Below are positions 60,312-64,000 of a stretch of DNA of 64,000 bases, in pieces. Location of the stretch: assembly GCA_004554385.1 (NCBI GenBank), contig SFMO01000189.1:1-64000 (forward strand). Reading direction: 5' to 3'. The notes beneath the pieces are model-generated. The model saw only the letters and a program-made list of their open reading frames with translations, searched no databases and was not told where the DNA came from. The position numbers and the translations under genes were made by a program. Source of the stretch: Ruminococcus flavefaciens (lineage in GTDB: Bacteria; Bacillota; Clostridia; Oscillospirales; Ruminococcaceae). The stretch's first letter is position 1. The number at the start of each line of letters is the position of its first letter.

Positions 60312-61513
60312 TCTTCTCCGACGACCTCTCTGAAAAACTTCCTGTACTTTTCAACTATAACGTCCCATGCAAAATTGCTGCGGACATAATCTCCGCCGTT
60401 TATTCCCATCTGCCGAGCCTTGTCCCTATTGGCGATGAACCAGTCGGTACAGCCCTCAAATTCAAAGTAATCCCCGAAGTACAGACCTCCGTTGGATTCC
60501 GATACGAAATTCCTTGTGACAGGGCAGCCGCTGTGCACAAGCACGGGACGTCCGCAGAGCCAGCTCTCCATTATAACAAGTGAGAAGCTCTCGTTTCTTG
60601 ACGGCTGACATAGGAATTCTGCCGCTGCCTGTCCGTTGTACTTATCCTGCTTGTCAACGAATCCAAGGTCGATTATTCGCTTCTGCTTTACTAAATCAGC
60701 AGGGAGCTCTATGCTTCCGCCGCCTATGAGTACCAGCCTGAGGTCGGTATCACGTCGTTTGATGTACTCCGAAAAGTACTTCACAAGGGTGTGGACATTC
60801 TTGCCCTCGTCCTTGCGTCCCGCGTAAATGATGAAAGGGCTGTCGATGCCGAATTTTCTGCGGAAAGCTGCTGCATCGGGAACTATTCCCGTATCCATGC
60901 CTATTCCCATTACGATAGTCTTTGTGCCGCTATGAGAGAAGCCGAAAAGTCTCTCTGCCAGCTCAGCCTCGGGACGGGCATTGAATATCATGCCTGCGGT
61001 CTTTGGAAAGAGCTCCTTGTAGCGGTTGATATAGGCATAGGCTTCATCGTGGAAGCAGGGTATGAAAATCGACTTCTCAGGAAATAATTTAGCGCCGTTA
61101 TATGCTGTACACAGCAGATATGGTATGAACACGAACAGGGAGTACTCCTCGCTGTGCTCAGTCATATATTCATAGAGCTGAGGGCAGTTCACCATTTCCG
61201 ACAGGAATATATCCTCCTCGGCAGGTGTTATGCGGTGACCCTTCATCAGCTTTGCGTTCACTGCGTCAAATGCAGCAGTATCACGCTTTTCAACCCTGAA
61301 TCGCCTTACGGTGATGCCCTTTGAAGTCTTATCCACGCCCTCTTTGTTGAAATTTTCGCTCCAGTCCGAGCCTGCGTCCTTTATGCAGGTGGACAATATC
61401 TCAAGGTCTACTCCCGCCTCATGGAGATGGTCAGTGACCTCGCGGAGCTCCATTTCAGCTCCGCCGGGGATATTCTCTCCGTACCACGGGATAACAAATC
61501 CAATTTTTTTCAT
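60308..61513 (-). CDS. GT4-family glycosyltransferase
   Basis: The 401-residue GT-B enzyme has VIPWYGENIPGGAEMELRE at the N-terminus, donor half FIIYAGRKDEGKN, and RNESFSLVIMESWLCGRPVL with EX7E. The start is ATG 61513; a longer open frame up to 61708 belongs to the overlapping gene region and has no ribosome site. It is probably a duplication partner of the gene at 59136, which would add a similar sugar at another position of the repeat. Confidence 0.88.
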   Translation of the reverse strand: MKKIGFVIPWYGENIPGGAEMELREVTDHLHEAGVDLEILSTCIKDAGSDWSENFNKEGVDKTSKGITVRRFRVEKRDTAAFDAVNAKLMKGHRITPAEEDIFLSEMVNCPQLYEYMTEHSEEYSLFVFIPYLLCTAYNGAKLFPEKSIFIPCFHDEAYAYINRYKELFPKTAGMIFNARPEAELAERLFGFSHSGTKTIVMGIGMDTGIVPDAAAFRRKFGIDSPFIIYAGRKDEGKNVHTLVKYFSEYIKRRDTDLRLVLIGGGSIELPADLVKQKRIIDLGFVDKQDKYNGQAAAEFLCQPSRNESFSLVIMESWLCGRPVLVHSGCPVTRNFVSESNGGLYFGDYFEFEGCTDWFIANRDKARQMGINGGDYVRSNFAWDVIVEKYRKFFREVVGEE

Positions 61514-61523
61514 CTCAGTATCC

Positions 61524-62609
61524 TTATAGGGCAGCTGTTTTGCCATCAATAAAGGCTTGCAGCTTTGTCTCAAAAATATTGCTAAGTCGCTCGTATGAGA
61601 AGTACTCCAGTCTCTTGCGCTGTCCTTCGATGACGCTCTCACGGAGCTTGTCATCGGTGAGGAGCCTGTCCATGACTGCCGCAGTGAATACGGGGTCGTT
61701 ATCGTCAAGGAGTATGCCGCTTCCGCCGAGAGTCTCGCCGATAGCGCTGGTATTGTAAGCGATTATGGGAACTCCGAAGAACATGGACTCAACAAGCGGT
61801 ACACACAGTCCCTCGTGCTCGCTCATACACAGAAAAGCGTCAGCGATGTGGTAATATGCCAGTATCTCGCTGAACTTTATATGTCCCGTAAATATGACGT
61901 CATCGCTGAGTCCGAGAGCGTTAACGTACTTCACAAGGCGCTCGTTATAATTTTCCATGCCGTTTGCCGAGCCCACAAGTATAAGTCTCGAATCGGGATT
62001 AAGCTTTCTGTAGCAGGCATAGGCGCGGATAACATTTTCCTGTCTCTTATTGGGAGCTATCCTTCCAACGAATATGATATTCTTCTTGCCGTCCTTATAC
62101 TTCTTCATTGTGGCTTCATCGGGAGCCTGCTCATAGTCCTCGAACTTCGTCAGTGACGGGCTTATATCTATTCTGCATGTATATCCCATTCTGATGAGCT
62201 CTGACTTATTGTACTCCGACACCGCAAGAACATAGTCCATTTTGTCGCGGAGATACTCGACGCCCTTATAGCCGTACTCAGTAAGCTGTGTTGCCGAAGG
62301 GCTGTATGGACGAAAGAAATCAGGCGGTGTGATGTTGTGGTATATCATCACTCTTCGGCACTTGTAGCTGTCTATTTTGAAGGAAAGGTCTGTACCTGTG
62401 GACTTGTGGTATATGAGCACATCGTCCTTTTTAAGGTCACAGAGCTTATCTGCCTTTATGGCAGTGCCCTCAGGAAGCCTCTTGTCGATATTCTCGGCAT
62501 AAATATCAGTGGAATAGCCCATTTTGCCGATTATCTCCTTAAGCGCTATAGCATCGTTTCCTACGCCGTCGCCGAAAGAAAGGGTAGGCAGTAACTGAAC
62601 TACTCTCAT
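61524..62609 (-). CDS. GT4-family glycosyltransferase
   Basis: The 361-residue GT-B enzyme begins MRVVQLLPTLSFGDGVGND. Its donor half contains IIFVGRIAPNKRQENVIRAY and EHEGLCVPLVESMFFGVPII with the EX7E motif, the classic mannosyl/rhamnosyl-type GT4 pattern. Its ATG overlaps the stop of the coiled-coil gene by 1 bp (TAATG). Confidence 0.9.
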   Translation of the reverse strand: MRVVQLLPTLSFGDGVGNDAIALKEIIGKMGYSTDIYAENIDKRLPEGTAIKADKLCDLKKDDVLIYHKSTGTDLSFKIDSYKCRRVMIYHNITPPDFFRPYSPSATQLTEYGYKGVEYLRDKMDYVLAVSEYNKSELIRMGYTCRIDISPSLTKFEDYEQAPDEATMKKYKDGKKNIIFVGRIAPNKRQENVIRAYACYRKLNPDSRLILVGSANGMENYNERLVKYVNALGLSDDVIFTGHIKFSEILAYYHIADAFLCMSEHEGLCVPLVESMFFGVPIIAYNTSAIGETLGGSGILLDDNDPVFTAAVMDRLLTDDKLRESVIEGQRKRLEYFSYERLSNIFETKLQAFIDGKTAAL

Positions 62610-63064
62610 TACTTGCTCTCCCCGCTGAGTCTGCTGCGGAGCTCTGCGTTTTCACGCTCAAGCTTATCGAGACGTATCATAAGCTCCTTGTGAGCAAGCT
62701 CAAGAGTCTCAACTCTGCTGCTCATATCCTCAGACTTGCTTTCCGAAAGCGACTTCATAACTGTTACCGCATTTGCGTTGAAGTCGTTCTGCTCGAATAC
62801 TACGGGCTCAACATAGAACTTCATCAGCTTTCTGAGCACCTTCTTGAAGAAGACCTTGATGCCGTTTCCCTGAAGCTCCTTGTAGGGCTGTATATAGTAA
62901 TGAGTGCTGATATAGTCAAGGGCTTCCGAAGATGAGCCGCTCTGAGCGTTCTTTTTATAGGGAACGTCCTCAAAGCTGAGCATATCCGCTGTAAGTCCCT
63001 GCTCCTTTATCTTCTGTTTTATTTCAGCCATTATCTCTTCGATATTAATACTTCCGTTTTCCAT
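62609..63064 (-). CDS. coiled-coil protein of the polysaccharide operon
   Basis: The 151-residue protein has an N-terminal helix (NIEEIMAEIKQKIKEQG), a central basic segment (IKVFFKKVLRKLMKF) that may lie along the membrane, and a C-terminal coiled coil (about 105-147). It lies between a methyltransferase with its own N-terminal coiled coil and a glycosyltransferase. It could be a chain-length or scaffold partner that holds the enzymes together; this is inference from shape and context. No catalytic motif. Confidence 0.65.
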   Translation of the reverse strand: MENGSINIEEIMAEIKQKIKEQGLTADMLSFEDVPYKKNAQSGSSSEALDYISTHYYIQPYKELQGNGIKVFFKKVLRKLMKFYVEPVVFEQNDFNANAVTVMKSLSESKSEDMSSRVETLELAHKELMIRLDKLERENAELRSRLSGESK

Positions 63065-63067
63065 GAT

Positions 63068-64000
63068 TTATCCTTTCTTTACGGCTACTATCGCGTAATC
63101 CTGACTTCCGAATATCATGTCGGAAACGCGTTTCATCGCCTCATTGAATTCAGCCGTATTCTCTGCCTCTGCACATTTCAGAGGAGGTATCTCAAAGGGC
63201 GGTCTGCTGCTTTCTGTATATATTATCTCGATGTCCTTAAAGCCTGCCTTTTCCAGGTAATACTTAAGGGTAAGCGGATGGACGGGCTTTATATGGGACG
63301 GGTCGATGTAGAATGCATTGGTATATATGGACAGCGATGTGGGATTAGGCGTTTCAAGAATGATACAGCCGCCGTCCTCAAGACGCTCATATGCAGTATT
63401 GCAAAGGCGTATTATCTGATAGGGCTTCAGATGTTCAACCACCTGTCCCACGAAGATACCGTCAACGCCCTCGGTCCTTTCGAGGAAGTCGCAGCCGTCG
63501 CCGCAGGTGGCTTTAAGCCCCTTCATATTGCAGTATTCAGTATAGGGCTCATAGATGTCGACGCCCTCGGCAGGAATACCGTTATCCTGCATGAGAGAGA
63601 GGAATTCTCCCCTGCCGCAGCCGATGTCCACTACCCTTTTCTTATCGCGGTAGTACTTCAGATAGAACTCCTGAGCCTTCTTTATGCTGTCGATAGAGCC
63701 GCGGAAGTGATTCTCAAAATCAAAATAGTCGATGTCATCGTAATCCGAGCCGCTGCTCACAGCAGCAGGCTCAGCTGTCTGTACCGCTCCCGCAGAAGCA
63801 CTCTGCACGGGAGCAGCCTTCATCTTCTTTTCCACAGAGCTCAGCTTGCTTTTGAGGAACTCCTCTTCGCTTGCAATGCGCTCTATGAGGGTATTGTTGT
63901 TCCTGAGATTGACGCAGGCAGCCTCAAAGTCGGTCCTCAGTCTTTCATCGTCTTTACTGAGCTCGGATAACTTATCCTCCATTGATTCCAGTCCTGCAAA
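63068..64000 (-). CDS. SAM-dependent methyltransferase with N-terminal coiled coil (runs off right edge)
   Basis: The visible part has a coiled-coil N-terminal region, then a class I methyltransferase domain: VVDIGCGRGEFLSLM for SAM binding, the acidic residue in GVDIYEPY, GIFVGQVVEHLKPY and the ETPNP segment. The frame stays open to the window edge (six more codons before the ATG at 63980-63982), and that ATG has only a weak ribosome site, so the gene probably begins beyond the window. Similar proteins cap O-antigen or wall-polymer chains by methylating the terminal sugar and use a coiled coil as a ruler. That would end chain growth here. Confidence 0.8.
   Translation of the reverse strand, partial: FAGLESMEDKLSELSKDDERLRTDFEAACVNLRNNNTLIERIASEEEFLKSKLSSVEKKMKAAPVQSASAGAVQTAEPAAVSSGSDYDDIDYFDFENHFRGSIDSIKKAQEFYLKYYRDKKRVVDIGCGRGEFLSLMQDNGIPAEGVDIYEPYTEYCNMKGLKATCGDGCDFLERTEGVDGIFVGQVVEHLKPYQIIRLCNTAYERLEDGGCIILETPNPTSLSIYTNAFYIDPSHIKPVHPLTLKYYLEKAGFKDIEIIYTESSRPPFEIPPLKCAEAENTAEFNEAMKRVSDMIFGSQDYAIVAVKKG

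Overview
This window is most likely from a fibre-degrading rumen or gut Ruminococcus of the R. flavefaciens type. Four proteins end in or contain dockerin modules, and two of them are multidomain xylanases (GH11-CBM22-CE3 and CBM22-GH10-CBM22-dockerin-GH43-CBM6). One joins its domains with a long threonine linker, and a lipoprotein carries a cohesin-like domain. Core genes (ruvCAB, truA, ecfA1A2T, glmM, metH, pheA) and the sporulation-type genes spoIVA and sipL also fit a low-GC clostridial Firmicute. Assignment to a species is inference from domain style only. Many genes have near-consensus TTGACA-N17-TATAAT promoters and strong GGAGG ribosome sites, which helped to fix starts.

Layout. 1-13,250: accessory and secreted genes, nearly all on the minus strand. 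These are an LRR-SLH-dockerin protein, an XRE-domain/UDP-glucose dehydrogenase fusion with its own palindromic operator, a plus-strand DUF4349 lipoprotein, the GH11-CE3 xylanase/esterase, an ECF sigma factor with a membrane partner, a CAP-dockerin protein, a YbjN-like protein, and a block of eight hairpins bracketed by 28-bp direct repeats. 13,246-20,039: a lipoprotein, a heterodimeric ABC exporter, and two convergent CPBP membrane proteases. 20,206-26,916: a YicI-like alpha-xylosidase diverging from the 1297-residue GH10/GH43 xylanase; together they suggest a xylan/xyloglucan locus.

27,185-49,944: a long minus-strand run of mostly housekeeping genes. In transcription order these are ruvC-ruvA-sseB-like-ruvB, a possible cysteine-peptidase-fold protein, glmM, an rRNA methyltransferase, a small DUF6440 protein, ecfA1-ecfA2-ecfT, a YfhO-like membrane protein, truA, a DUF5711-like protein, a CvpA-like protein, clpE overlapping the cohesin lipoprotein gene, a DUF4317 protein, and then sipL and spoIVA past a plus-strand Nudix gene. 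50,265-54,042: plus-strand pheA, metH and a small zinc-ribbon gene. 54,121-64,000: a tightly packed minus-strand surface polysaccharide operon (methyltransferase, coiled-coil protein, four GT4 and one GT2 glycosyltransferases, a large GT-C-like membrane protein, a flippase-like protein) that runs off the right edge.

Most worth a second look: the lipid-anchored cohesin gene overlapping clpE; the DNA-binding sugar-nucleotide dehydrogenase and its operator; the hairpin array with duplicated terminators; an 89-bp dispersed element with paired changes in its stem; heptamer-repeat leaders before spoIVA and pheA; a perfect 21-bp palindrome in the xylanase leader; and a spoIVA/sipL pair in a lineage not usually regarded as spore-forming. 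No CRISPR array, rRNA, tRNA, insertion sequence or prophage was recognised.
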